NCBI GenBank assembly: GCA_030248295.1
Contig: JASANH010000626.1
Coordinates: forward strand, 806,001-870,000
Reading direction: 5' to 3'
DNA: 64,000 bases
DNA from: Mesodorylaimus sp. YZB2_4
Taxonomy: Eukaryota; Nematoda; Enoplea; Dorylaimida; Dorylaimidae
This document shows positions 1-11,182 of the stretch, piece by piece. The notes below the pieces were generated by a model. The model was not told the DNA's origin, made no database searches, and was given only the letters and a program-made list of their open reading frames with translations. The position numbers and the translations under genes are program-made. Within the stretch, counting starts at the first letter, position 1, and the number at the start of each line of letters is the position of its first letter.

Positions 1-56
1 GGAGCTTTTTACCCACGTCCAAACCCTGGGCAGTCAATCAAGTCTCCCGACCTAGT

Positions 57-225
57 CCATGGGTGAAACATCACTTTGACGGGTGAGGCTCCGTGCAAAG
101 TATCGATTGCCAGCCGAGCCTCTGCAATAGTGCAAACTTGGCCCTAGTCTATGGCTGAAACATCGCTTTGACGGGTGACGCTCCCAGCTGTCGGTCCGTG
201 CATAGGATCGATTGCCTTGCTTGTC
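57..225 (+). repeat. Two tandem copies of the TGAAACATC repeat family
   Basis: Bases 57-113 and 146-215 share CTAGTCYATGGSTGAAACATC, then CTTTGACGGGTGA, a GCTCC block, and end in CGATTGCC. The same core recurs at about 10243-10320 and 21660-21705, and on the opposite strand near 9537-9565. Related forms with CCGAGAGGTTGACG after the TGAAACATC core occur at 17255-17325 and, inverted, at 20590-20665. This is a dispersed repeat; I cannot assign it to a known class. Confidence 0.5.
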
Positions 226-273
226 ACAGGCGATGGCTCCAGTGCTGCTGATTAAAGGGGTCTATGTTCGTTC

Positions 274-1033
<760 letters not shown>

Positions 1034-1478
1034 GGGACGAGTGTCTAGGATTGGAATTAGGGTTGATGACATTGGCCCTTAGTAGAATGGGGGACTGGGT
1101 TGATTGAGGGCACTGCTTTCGTGTTTCGTGATGGTGGTGCGTGTTAAGCAATCAGTATGGCGTGAACATGAAAGCATGGTTTTTGTTATTGTTCTCTGAT
1201 TGGATGGAGGGTATTTTGAGTTTATGCTTAGCTTGCTTAGGGACTGCCACTGTCTCCGGGTTCAGAAAGTATATTTCCAATTGAGTATTCTATTCCCGTT
1301 GGTACGTGATGAAAGTTTGTGATTTGAACAATGGTGGAATAAAGATTAGGCTAGGATGAGTGCAGTGAGTGCTTCGAGGGTGTGACACCTCGTATCTTGT
1401 GCTTGTGGCGAGTGACGAGGAATTGTTTTGTGTGTGCTTTTTCAGAAGCTGCTGGTCGATTAGTCGGACCGATCGACA
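1034..1478. other. Spacer between the two adenosine kinase copies
   Basis: No coding exon was found. It should contain the 3' UTR of copy 1. A TTTTTCAG acceptor at 1438-1445 lies 33 bases before the start codon of copy 2, so a 5' leader exon or a trans-splice site probably sits here. Confidence 0.4.
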
Positions 1479-3840
1479 ATGAGTCTGGTCAGGTGAGTGG
1501 ACTGAATGCCGAATGTGCCACAACGGGAGCGGGGCCAGTCTGCTGCCATAATAGGGTGTCCGTGTGTGTTGTGGTTGGCGGACGGACAATCTTGGAAAGT
1601 TGTGTTGCTTTGCAGGGAAGGAGTCATCTGCAGCTTCGGCAACCCATTGCTCGACTTTCAAGCAAAAGTCGACAAGAAATTCTTGGACAAGTAAGTTTGG
1701 TGTCGTGTCTCCTATAAGGGGCCTGGGTCATGGTCGCTAGGCTGGTCCTGGTCTGGGCGATTGCCGTCAGGATATCCCGAGCGCGGCCGCGGTGGTTCAG
1801 CGGCTCTGTTCGCCTACCCATATTGCTTGGTAGCGAGTGGCTCGTCCCGAGTTCAATGCCTGGTGGCGGAGGTCGGTTTGCGAACCATTAACCCTCGCTG
1901 GCCCTGCACGCCAGGCCGTGGGTGAGTCACCTGGTACCGTCGAGGTGCTCCGAGTAGAGAGACAGAAGCCAAACGAGGAGACAGTCCCGGCTGTCGAACA
2001 CCGACAGGGTCCACAGCCCACCCGCCATCGTCGTAGGAAGTCGGTGTCCAGACCAGGATGCTGTCGTGTGGAGGTGCTCCTATTCACGCAGAGGGACGCT
2101 GCTGTCTGTGCTGGCACTCCCTTGTCCCTTTTAGGATGTTTAAGAAGCTACAGTATGTGCACTTTAGGTGGGGACTGCGAGAGGACGATACAGTCTTGTG
2201 CGATGAGAAACGTCTTGGAATGTAAGTCTTGTCTGGCTTGCTAGGGTCAAAGCAGGGCTCGTAAACAAGATTGGAAAACCGGGAAAAGTCAGGGAATCCG
2301 ATAAGTGCCTGGGAAAATGGGAATTTCGGAACCAAAATCAGGGTAAACTGTGATGTTGCATTTGAGGTTTCAAACTACGAATTACTCGTTCTTTCTGTGC
2401 ACGTGCATCAGTTAAAATTTTTCTCCTTGTTTGAACCCTGTCAATGGCTTTCTAGATTTGACGACCTGGTGGCAAACTATGGCGACCACCTGGAGTACAT
2501 CCCAGGAGGTAAGATTGATGGTGAGCAGGGTGGCTCTTCTGTCATTGTCAATGTCACTCGTTCACAGGCGCTGCTCAGAACACGATTCGTATAGCGCAGG
2601 TATAGGTGGCGTGGTGTGGGCTGGGCTTGCCCTGACTTACTGCTAACAGTTGGCCCCGTTTGATGTGCTCTGCTCTAGTCTCCCACTGACAGTGAGCATG
2701 TGCATGATAGCTATAGGCTTGACGACTGAGTGCAGTGTTTGGACTCGGAAAGTGGTCTTATTTCAGTGGATGCTCAAGAAACCCAAGGCCACCGTGTACA
2801 TGGGGGGCGTCGGAAAGGACAAGTACGGCGAGATTCTAAAACAAAAAGCGCAAGGCGTTGGTGTCAACGTGGTCTACCAGGTGCATCCGTCAGAGCAAAC
2901 TGGAAGGTGTGCCGCCTTGATTACTGGTCACCATAGGTAAGGGCTCGGGACATGATAAGCAGTGGTGACAGACTAATGACCGCAGGGCCCTCTGCGCTCA
3001 TTTGGCCGCCGCCAGTCATTTCACGGTTGACCATTTGGACGTACCAGCGAACTGGAAGTTAGTGGCGGGGGCTCATTTCTACTACTTGACGGTAAGTGAT
3101 GTGCTGCTCGCTTAGATCCCGAATCCTCATCTCTGTTTTAGGGATATTTTCTGACTGTTTGCCCACCGGCGATCATGAAAATCGCGGAGCACGCGTGTGC
3201 CGAGAACAAATCTTTCGTGATGAACCTGGCTGCTCCTTTCATTTGTCAGCAATACAGGAAGGAGCAGCTGGCCACGTTTCCTTATTTGGATATCCTGTTT
3301 GGAAATGACGCGGTGAGATTCAGTTTTTAATTGGTATTTATGCAATGCGCAATGCCATTTTAGGAAGCTGTGGCCTTCGCTAGGGAGAACGGGATCGGGG
3401 TAAGACACTGACAGAAGCGATGTCAAGTGCTCGAAGTTCTTTGTTGCAGTTCAATTCGATACAGGACATCGCCCTGGCCATGGCCAACATGCCGAAACGC
3501 AATGGAAGACGGCCGAGGGTGATTATTCTTACGCAAGGACCAGGACCGATTATTGTTGCCTGGGGTAAGTTTGTGGCTTGCAGAAGTGTGCGATTCTGGT
3601 GTGTATATCGTCAAGATTGTTCTTTCAGGTGGGAAAATCAAAGAATTTTCTGTACCGCCCTTGAAACCGGAACAAATAGTCGATACCAAAGGTGCTGGTG
3701 ATGCATTCGCTGCTGGAGTGCTGTCGCAGTTAGCTCAAGGTCGCTTGTTGGACAAGTGCATCGATGCCGGAATTTGGGCCGCCCGTTTCATGATGCAAAG
3801 AACAGGTTCCGGATTGCCTGCGCGCTGCGATTACGAGTAG
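1479..3840 (+). CDS. ADK: Adenosine kinase copy 2 (complete, 11 exons)
   Basis: Exons 1479-1492, 1616-1690, 2168-2221, 2456-2508, 2568-2599, 2767-2936, 2986-3091, 3142-3312, 3364-3399, 3450-3564 and 3629-3840 join in frame to 345 codons, the usual length of animal adenosine kinase. The start MSLVREGVICSFGNPLLD matches the family N-terminus. The GG-AAQN motif (PfkB signature 1 region) is split across exons 4-5, and the ATP-site region GAGDAF is in the last exon. It phosphorylates adenosine to AMP in the cytosol, and so supports purine salvage and the methyl cycle by removing adenosine. Odd points: signature 2 reads DTKGAGDAF where copy 1 has DTNGAGDAF, and the segment LTQGPGPIIVAW is more hydrophobic than usual. 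Intron 2 carries a tRNA-derived SINE. Copy 1 lies immediately upstream on the same strand. Confidence 0.93.
1779..2135 (+). mobile_element. tRNA-derived SINE (copy 1)
   Basis: A tRNA-like head has an A-box-like GGTGGTTCAGCGGC at about 1790 and a B-box-like GAGTTCAATGCC at 1849-1860. It is followed by a body that matches a second locus at about 21775-21985: the blocks GGTACCGTC, AGGATGC, GGAGGTGCTCCTA and CAGAGGGACGCTGC occur in the same order in both. The B-box plus the following 50 bases also match the minus strand of 37860-37965. The element lies in intron 2 of adenosine kinase copy 2. This is RNA polymerase III promoter architecture, not a tRNA gene, because no clover-leaf closes. Confidence 0.6.
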
Positions 3841-4232
3841 ACTGGTGGGCGGTTCGGGAATCTTATATTAGACCAACGAGTGCCAACTGCAAATTTAGTG
3901 CACGCTTGAACTACGAGTATTGACTTGACTATGCCACGAAAGGCTCAACATTTAGTGCTTTATTGCTATGCTTTTCTTGGTTTAATGGTAAAAAGCAGTC
4001 TACGCTTGGAGTGTCTTTTGCGGTGTGCTGGGTGCGAAGATCTCGACCAGGGATCCCTTAAAGCAGATGGAACATCCTACCAGCTGTGGGGGATTACAAG
4101 TGTTCAGACATTATCAACCGAATTCTTTCCAAAATTTGGTGGCACTACTGCCCCAACAAAAAAACCGAATTTCAAAGAAAAACGAAAGTTATTGATCACT
4201 AATTATTTGCCATGACGACGTTGTGACTCGTT
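3841..4232. other. Convergent intergenic spacer
   Basis: This spacer lies between the 3' ends of adenosine kinase (+) and the C-type lectin (-). It presumably contains both 3' UTRs. I see no coding exon and no repeat that I recognise. Confidence 0.4.
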
Positions 4233-5129
4233 CTATCGACCTTGTACATCAAGATCGAAAGCTGGACCACGCGGCAACTTGATCTTGCAGATGAAGCGCA
4301 TTGGAACCTGGAAAGCATGCAACGAGTTAGCGGTCCCTGATCAGCCCAGACTCGTCATAGGTTGGTTCTGCTATTGCCCTCCACTAGTGTGCGGCCCAAC
4401 CAAGGGCGGATCGTCTGATCGTCAGTCTGTGTTACTGGGGGACCTGTGGAGCTTTCGCACAACCGAGCCTTCCCAGCTGGGTAGGGGCTGAAACGTCAGT
4501 CTGGCCCCAGTTGTCTATCCCCACTTTCTGTGCGGAGTAACTGAATCTGACAGGAGGCCCACAGGACCCGACACACGAAGCCCGAGACCCATCGATTGAA
4601 AAAGGCGAACACTTACCTCGCACTCAGCATCGGCCCAGCGTTCGTAGTTGACCAGGTGGATGCAGTCCTCGCCCGGCCAAGCGCAATTCGGTTCTCCCAA
4701 CGTGAAATTGGTATGACTCATTCGATTGCCATCGGTCCACGAGGACGGCAGGGGACACAGACCACCTTGACTCGACGCGTGTCTCGCACCGATCCAAACA
4801 CCCAGCTTGGCTCCGTAGCGCATAGCACTACAAGAAGGACACGATCAGAGGCAGCAGAGGGCACAACAGGCAACTTACATTTGGAATCCCAGCCACTCGC
4901 CCTCGTCATGGTTCAATATGCTGACCAGGTGACCGCCGGACACGCGACGACCATTCACCACCATGTTGCTCCTGCACGTGGCCTCGGCCTTGGTCCACGG
5001 CTGGGGGCAATCGAAGAATTGATAGTAGAAACCATTGTGAGGGAAGGCCTCGTTGGGAGGACACGAGGTCGGCTGCTGCCCATTCGTACACGCCACCACG
5101 AACAAGACGGCCACGACCACACAACGCAT
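4233..5129 (-). CDS. Secreted C-type lectin-domain protein
   Basis: Exons (minus) 5129-4879, 4827-4617 and 4307-4233 join in frame to 178 residues. The N-terminus MRCVV...ACTNGQQ is a signal peptide. The rest is one C-type lectin domain: FPHNGFYYQFFDCPQPWTKA with the first cysteine, then WLGFQ, WIGAR, WTDGN, GEPN, EDC, WADAEC and a final FICK carrying the last cysteine on the third exon. The EPN triplet is the mannose-type calcium/sugar motif, but the usual WND reads WAD, so sugar binding may be weakened. Members of the family bind carbohydrates outside the cell, often in immunity. Intron 2 (4308-4616) contains a piece of the TGAAACRTC repeat. A short C-terminal tail ends DVQGR. Confidence 0.88.
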
Positions 5130-5777
5130 TCTCGGCAGTTAAACACAACCCAAAGGAACCAACTGATCGCGATCGTTGCTCAGAGTAGAATGACTCGACC
5201 GCCCCACCCAGCCTCCACTGGAATTCCGCACAGACCGGATTTCGTGCTGGGTCAGGCTGTGCCCCTGTCATCAGATCTGGTTCACTTACCTCGAACCATG
5301 GCGTGATAATTCCTGACCGGTTCTTGTGCACTGCCCCCCCCTAGCTTGATCGCTTCTGTTAATGTCTTGCAGGTCGGCCTGTTTATTCTTCCTTTTTCCT
5401 ATGCAAATTCGGCGCCTCTGCTCGCACGCTCTTTCAGTCTATTCCGAGCCAGAACACCACGAACCAGGAAATGGAAAACTACAAAGAACACACGCCTAAC
5501 TAAAATAGAGCAGATCAACAGACACACAGAAGAAGCTGCAGGAGATCACGGCGAGCTCGAGAATAACTTACGGACAATACCGATTACAGTACGCCGCACT
5601 CAGCCAGGCGTTACTTCCAAATTCACAAGTGGCATAGTTATGCCTACGACTAGTATATGGTAAGGGGACACCCTCGGGGACAAATGTAAAGCCATACCAG
5701 CTGTTCTTACCCACACATGACTGCAAACACACCCCGATCACAAATCACCATCGACGAGTCTTGTCGTCCACTATGTG
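5130..5777. other. Spacer between lectin and ASB gene
   Basis: No exon was recognised. It holds the 5' flank of the lectin and the 3' UTR of the ASB gene. A short run of C occurs near 5334-5341. Confidence 0.35.
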
Positions 5778-7652
5778 TCACGTCACCAAACGACGGCTCA
5801 GATATTGTTTGAGCGTTTCTGGAATGTCAAACTTGCGTACCTTCCTTATGCAGTACTTGTGACGGACAGAAGTGAAGCCCAATCTCGTTTGGATGAAAAC
5901 GCGGCAAAGATGCTTCAAAGATTCGGGATGATTCGAACGCCACCAATCCGAGAACTCCTCATCGTCGACAGCCGCGTGAAGACTTTTCTGTTCGTTAAAC
6001 CAACTGGCGAATCCCAACGAATCGCAACCGGCTCGTAAAAGCAGTTTGATAGAGGGCAATTGACGACGGAAAACTTCACGGAGCAGAGCCGACGGTTTCT
6101 TGCGTTGTTGGGCAACAATTGGTATGAGACAATAATTGAACGGAGTCAAATAGCTGAAATAAAAGTGTCGCAATCGAACGAAGCGATAGACTTGGAGCGA
6201 GAAATGCGCTTTAGCTCAGCCCGCACAGTCTTCTCCCAAGGCGAAGGCGTGTCCTCAGATTTCTCAATATGATGCACCCAAATGCAGAGGATAGTCAGAA
6301 CACATTTGGGCGCCATCGCCAATGTGGTGGCACGAGAAACTTGCCCGGGTGCCTTCTATGCCCATCAAGTCCGAGGACACGCCCGGCCGAGTCGCCTGGT
6401 TGCAAAGCGCTCCTACAGTACTGCTCTTCATCGCAAGCACTGCAGGACTAACTTGCTGCCAATTCAACACCCGATCCTTACTCGTCATCGAAGCAATCCA
6501 CATCGCTGCGCCATTCGATCAATATACCAACAATTTCAGTGACACCCCACGTGGCAGCGTAATGCAACGGAATCGCGCCTCGTTTATTTCTCGCGTTCGG
6601 CTACAAAGAACAGAATCAAGCTCCACATTCCAGTCTTGCTCTGCCACCAAACATGCACTTACCGCAGCCTTGCACTGCAACAAGGTCAACACACATCTGG
6701 CATTGTTGTGAACGAAACCGTTTTTAGCACAAATGTGCAAGGCAGTGTTGCCTTCCCGATCGACTTGGTGCACATTGGCCCCTGAAAACAGGGCATGGAC
6801 AGACCACAATCCATCAATTCGCACATGCACATACCTGCATCAATCAACATTTTGGCAATGATACCTCGTCCGTGATACGAAGCCTTGTGCAACGTCCACA
6901 CACCATCGTGATCCATATAATCGACGTCCGCCCCCGCTTCAATCAGTGCCTGAAACAGATACCATCGTCACAGCTGATAGATCGTGAGCATAAGGATTCT
7001 GGGGCTCGCTCTATCACAACCTCAAATATGTGTTGCTAAGCCCTCAAGTGCGCTGTATGGTGCTTGGCTATGGATATGAGATGGCATGACCTTACAATAG
7101 CAAGTTTTGAAGGTGACGTGATATGTCGCAGTGTGGTTAGCTGATGGCACAGGGACGGTGAGGAAACTGGGCTAGTGATCCCTCCGAAGGACCAGTTCGA
7201 TTCCCACCCATGGATAAAGTCTTTGATTACGTCTTGCGCTTCTTTTTATTACAATTTTGACGATGCATGGACACGAAAGCCACTCACTTTGGCGATGTCA
7301 CCATGATTCAACGACACTGCCTGGCTAAGTGCAGTACACCCGTCTTTGGCACTCGGTTGCATGGGATTAAACCAGGGATGATTCACGTCAGCGCCTGAAA
7401 TATATTTCACAGTCAATCAAGCCAAGGACTGCCGCACTCCACCCCATGACCCTGGGGACTAGGTTTGGAGGAACTCCTCCCCCAAGTGGCCCAGTAGCCC
7501 CACGACTTACCCATCCTGATCAGCGATGTCAAACGCTGCAAGTCATTCTGCATGACAGCTAAATGCAGATCCCGAACCGCAGGCGGCATTGGCTGCAATC
7601 CGAACAAGGGCCGTGGTCGGGGCGTAGACAGCGCCGACTGGTCCGCTCCCAT
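5778..7652 (-). CDS. Ankyrin-repeat and SOCS-box protein (ASB family)
   Basis: Exons (minus) 7652-7511, 7394-7288, 6949-6835, 6781-6663, 6600-6482, 6439-6422 and 6153-5778 join in frame to 331 residues. At least four ankyrin repeats are readable, for example KDGCTALSQAVSLNHGDIAK, GVWTLHKASYHGRGIIAKML, EGNTALHICAKNG and GAIPLHYAATWGVTEIVGIL. The C-terminus SLKHLCRVFIQTRLG followed by FDIPETLKQYL is a SOCS box. ASB proteins are substrate receptors of cullin-5/elongin B-C ubiquitin ligases: ankyrin repeats bind the target and the SOCS box binds elongin C. The small 18-base exon 6 was chosen because it alone keeps the frame open; it is the least certain boundary. An acceptor-like TTTAG sits 9 bases before the ATG. 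Confidence 0.85.
7140..7215 (+). repeat. tRNA-like repeat fragment in ASB intron 2
   Basis: The sequence around 7189-7204 (CCAGTTCGATTCCCACC) is an excellent RNA polymerase III B-box, but no tRNA clover-leaf can be closed upstream. It is probably a SINE remnant inside the intron between ASB exons 2 and 3 (6950-7287). Confidence 0.35.
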
Positions 7653-7984
7653 GTTGAACACCTAAACACAAGACCTAAGCACAAGCAGCTCGGAGCCATT
7701 TTCCGACCAATACACGGGTTCATAAACCCTTCCATATTCACTAGCACTGAACCGTGAAACAGGAATTTACTCAACGGAACACCGTACACGGGAGCAAGGC
7801 ATCCGAACCAGAACGACCCCAAAATCAGATGGGACCAACGAAAACGAGAATCAGCAGTGTCGCAATTCAAAAATAAAGAATATAAACATAGAATAAACAA
7901 AAATTCTTGAAACAATCTTCTGCAACCAACTTAAATCAAAATCTGAATTCAAACGAGAATTCCGAATTCCACCTCCGTCATCGA
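7653..7984. other. Spacer between ASB gene and TRIM-like gene 1
   Basis: It contains the 5' flank of the ASB gene and the 3' UTR of the TRIM-like gene. Part of it is AT-rich with AATAAA-type hexamers near 7873-7905. No coding exon was seen. Confidence 0.35.
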
Positions 7985-10786
7985 TTACTTTCGATATACT
8001 CCACGATAGAATCCCGCATCTAGCCTTCGATAGAAATCCGAACCAGCCGCCGCCGTGGTCGATCCTGCAGTACTTGCATTGCTATTCCCGTGCCTCGACG
8101 TACGACGAACACTGCCGCCGCCTCCGTGGCCACTGAAAGCGGGCAGCCTCGGAGACGACCAGGGCGTCGAAGCGCATCGAGGTGCTGGCGCGACTGACGA
8201 GCTGCTTTGATTCAAATGGACACTCATTGAAGTGCCCATCGAGGGGACCATTGGTGCCACCGGAAGTGTGGTATCGTGCGGCTGGTTACGACGCTGGACA
8301 CTGCCGGACGGCTTGTCCACTCGGCGTGCGATAGCCGTCGATCGCTGTTGCTGGCGAATGGGCCCAAGTCCGATTGATTGGGGCGGTTGGTGAGGTTGTT
8401 CGCGAGGCGGACTTGCCAATGCTAATTCACTGGAGAAGTCGGTCTCCATCGGGAAATTGATAGGTGATATTGGTCTGATTGGAGTTTTTGGTCGAGGTGG
8501 CATCTTGACCATTTGTTGTGGTTGTTGTTGCGGTTGCGTGAACCCGGTTGAAATGGAGGCGGCGTTCTGGCCGCGCTCGATTTTCAGGATACAATCTAAT
8601 CCGATCCGTAACGATTCCAAAGCCGTTTCCATGCGTCCAGTTGTCCCTTGCCGAATGTCGACCAACTGCTTCCATTTCTTCCGAACTTCTTGAACAGCTC
8701 GCGGAACGCCGTTCAGCAAATCCAATCGCTGATCATTGATATTCATCACATTCGTCGCATTTCGAATGCCCGCGTATTCTTGCTCCACTTTTTGCACATC
8801 GCTCATCGCCGATTGTCTCAATCGCGTGCACGCTTGCACAATTTCGTTAGCGCACGTATCCATTTCATAAATCGATTTCTTCACGGTCGAATCCCATTGT
8901 CGTTGCTGTTCCGCATCCGCTTCCACTTCTTTCTTCAGATCGCTGATCAAATTCTCAAATTCCAATAACGTATCCGAAATCGATTCCAATTTCGATCCAT
9001 TCTTGCCGTGATCAGCGTGACGTTCGATAACGCAACGAGAGCACAATAAGAGAGCGTTACAATTAAGACTGTGCACGCATTCCTTCCGTTTGCACAACCA
9101 AGCTTCCTCGGCCGAACAAGAACGTTTGCATTCGACGCACGAATACGGTCGTTGACTGCCCTCGGTTCGACTGGTGAACTGATTGAGCACATCCTGCAAA
9201 CAACGTATTGCTATGCTATGCAGCGTCAGGAAAGGGCAACCAGGAGAAGCTAGGGATTTATGGACGAGCATACCACGCGAAAACATCACCCTCGTTCTTC
9301 GATCTGACACAGCGGGCAGTCTATCAAACGCCAAAAAACCAAGTAGCACTGCAATCTCTCACAGTGGCGGTAAGCATTGGCCCCACCAACTTCTACCTAC
9401 AAGGCTTGTATCTAGGGTCAGGTTCCATTTCTCGCTGGTGGCCCGGTCCCCCTCTTGTCCTTTGTTGAACATGAACCGAGTTATAGAGGTCAAATGGCAA
9501 TCGATTCTCTGCACATAGATGGCAGCTGGGAGCGTCTCCCGTCAGGGTGATGTTTCAGACGCGGACAAGACTGGGGCACGATTTCTGTGGCGTTTACGAT
9601 GCAGTAAATACCATTTTTACACGATCTGGCCCTGGTCCTATTGCCCATGCCGTATGTGACTGAGCGCGAGTGAACGCCTCCCACGTTCCCCATTCTGGAC
9701 AGGGTCCGGCATCACATGGAAGACTTGATTTTTGGCGTGGTGCAAAAGATCCGCGGGTCACTCCCTCCAGTAATACGGACCCACACGTATACTCAATTTC
9801 TCCTTAGACAGGGTTTCTGTAAGGATCGATCCATATGAAATTCAATTCGACAAGGGAAAATTTTGACCCCATTATTTTCCGTATTTGTTAATACTCCGTG
9901 GGTATCTGGAGAGCAGAGTAAAAAATATTTTTCGCAGATCTCTATGGAAATACACGTAAAAACATGTTGCTTGGGCGATATTGCCCACATGTCCCTAAGC
10001 CTTGGCTTGGCCCCACAGCGATCCAGAACATTCCGAAATGACTGAAGAACTGTCTAACGCTTCTTGGAACTGTTATAAGTATCTCTCACTGTTCACGGAA
10101 TATTTCGCCGAAAGCCAGCGCTGAGTTCGGTTCTTCCTTGGTGACTACGTTAACTTGTCAACTTTTCCACCTAGCAAGTTGGAATACGACTGCCAATGAC
10201 CAATGTGCACACTACGTCTGGGTCCAGCAGTGGAGGGTGTGCACCCAGCCCAGGGCAACCATTCAAGTCTTCCAACCTGTACCGAGACTGAAACATCACG
10301 CTAGTGTGTGTCGCTCCCGGATGGGCACTCGCTTGCCAGGCGGTGGGGGAAAGACTGAAACCCTGTGATATAAATCCCTTTCTATCGACCTTGAAGGGCG
10401 CCTGAAACTTCAAGCCGACTGGTCCGATGCCTCCTTGCCCAGTAAACTATCTCCTAACCTCCGAAGATAGGAAACGGCACAGCCCCCAGATTCCAACTTA
10501 CCATAAGAGCATAATTGGTTGGCAATCCCTCGTCAGGGACGATCGTTAACTGCTGACACACTGGACACTCGATGACCATCTCTTCGGTCGACAGTCGTTG
10601 GCAGCACGCGGCGCAGATGGTATGCCCGCACGATAAGCATTTGGGCGATCGAAATAAACTGCAGCATATCGGGCACTCATTCGCAGATACATTCGCCCCG
10701 TTACTTTTATTTATCGACATGTTCGGCGGCTGCACACCAGTTCGTCCCTGACCACCCAAAGCCGACCTCGGAAAATTCGGCATCAT
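7985..10786 (-). CDS. TRIM-like RING / B-box / coiled-coil protein 1
   Basis: Exon 1 (minus 10786-10502) and exon 2 (9193-7985) join in phase 0 to 497 residues. Residues of about 35-80 form a C3HC4 RING: CPICCSLFRSPKCLSCGHTI, then CAACC and CPVC. A cysteine-rich B-box-like segment (CVECKRSCSAEEAW, CSRCVIERHADHG) follows, then a coiled coil of about 130 residues. The tail is rich in Pro, Ser, Gln and Gly and ends FYRGVYRK. RING proteins of this plan are E3 ubiquitin ligases; the substrate is unknown. No NHL, B30.2 or FN3 domain is visible. Intron 1 (9194-10501) is unusually long and contains TGAAACATC-family repeats. The paralogue lies immediately upstream (11183-13414) with the same intron after EGLPTN-AL. 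The next upstream in-frame codon run starts GTG right after a TTTTAG acceptor, so ATG 10786 was preferred. Confidence 0.85.
9530..9570 (-). repeat. TGAAACATC-family repeat, reverse orientation
   Basis: The minus strand reads CTGAAACATCACCCTGACGG followed by GAG, matching the core of the copies at 57-225. It lies inside the long intron of TRIM-like gene 1. Confidence 0.45.
10235..10330 (+). repeat. TGAAACATC-family repeat
   Basis: CCCAGGGCAACCATTCAAGT, then GACTGAAACATCACGC and a GTCGCTCCCGG block. The order and spacing match bases 20-90 at the left end of the window. It lies in the TRIM-like gene 1 intron. Confidence 0.45.
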
Positions 10787-11182
10787 TTTCTCCTCGCTCA
10801 CCTAAAATAATCTTCCTCGTAACACAGCTCTTATGTCGTTCATAAAATATTGTACGGCGGATCAAACCGCAAAATCATAATCACCAGGAACGGAACACCG
10901 AACACTTTACTAGCAGAAACGCTATTACTGCAAGACCCAATCATCTTTTACAGCAATTACACACCTAAAATACTGGCTTAGGCTACTTCTTCCGACAAAA
11001 AAATTGAAAGCTCTTCTCTCATTGAAAAAACCAGCATCAAAGAAAGACTCATTCTCCAAACCAAATGTGACTGAATCTAGAAACCGAAAAAAATTTGGCT
11101 GTTAGAAGTCAACGCCCAGAAATTCATTACTATCCAAAAAAACTGCAACTTATTAGAGTAAGTAGAATGATTCTCGTTCCTT
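10787..11182. other. Spacer between the two TRIM-like genes
   Basis: About 400 AT-rich bases. It holds the TTATTTTAG acceptor-like site that ends 15 bases before the start codon of gene 1, and the 3' UTR of gene 2. No other feature was seen. Confidence 0.4.

Noticed and set aside
1779..1870. Possible functional tRNA
   Set aside because: The B-box is imperfect and the clover-leaf does not close. The following body recurs at other loci, so it is a SINE head.
4596..5306. Plus-strand frame of 236 codons
   Set aside because: It is the antisense shadow of the C-type lectin exons and upstream DNA. It has no domain, and the minus strand has a complete spliced lectin.
6264..6503. YPLHLGASY phrase as an extra ankyrin repeat in the ASB gene
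   Set aside because: It lies in a different frame from its neighbours and is followed at once by a stop. The micro-exon model keeps the frame without it.
8648..8968. Plus-strand frame of 106 codons
   Set aside because: Shadow of the coiled-coil exon of TRIM-like gene 1.
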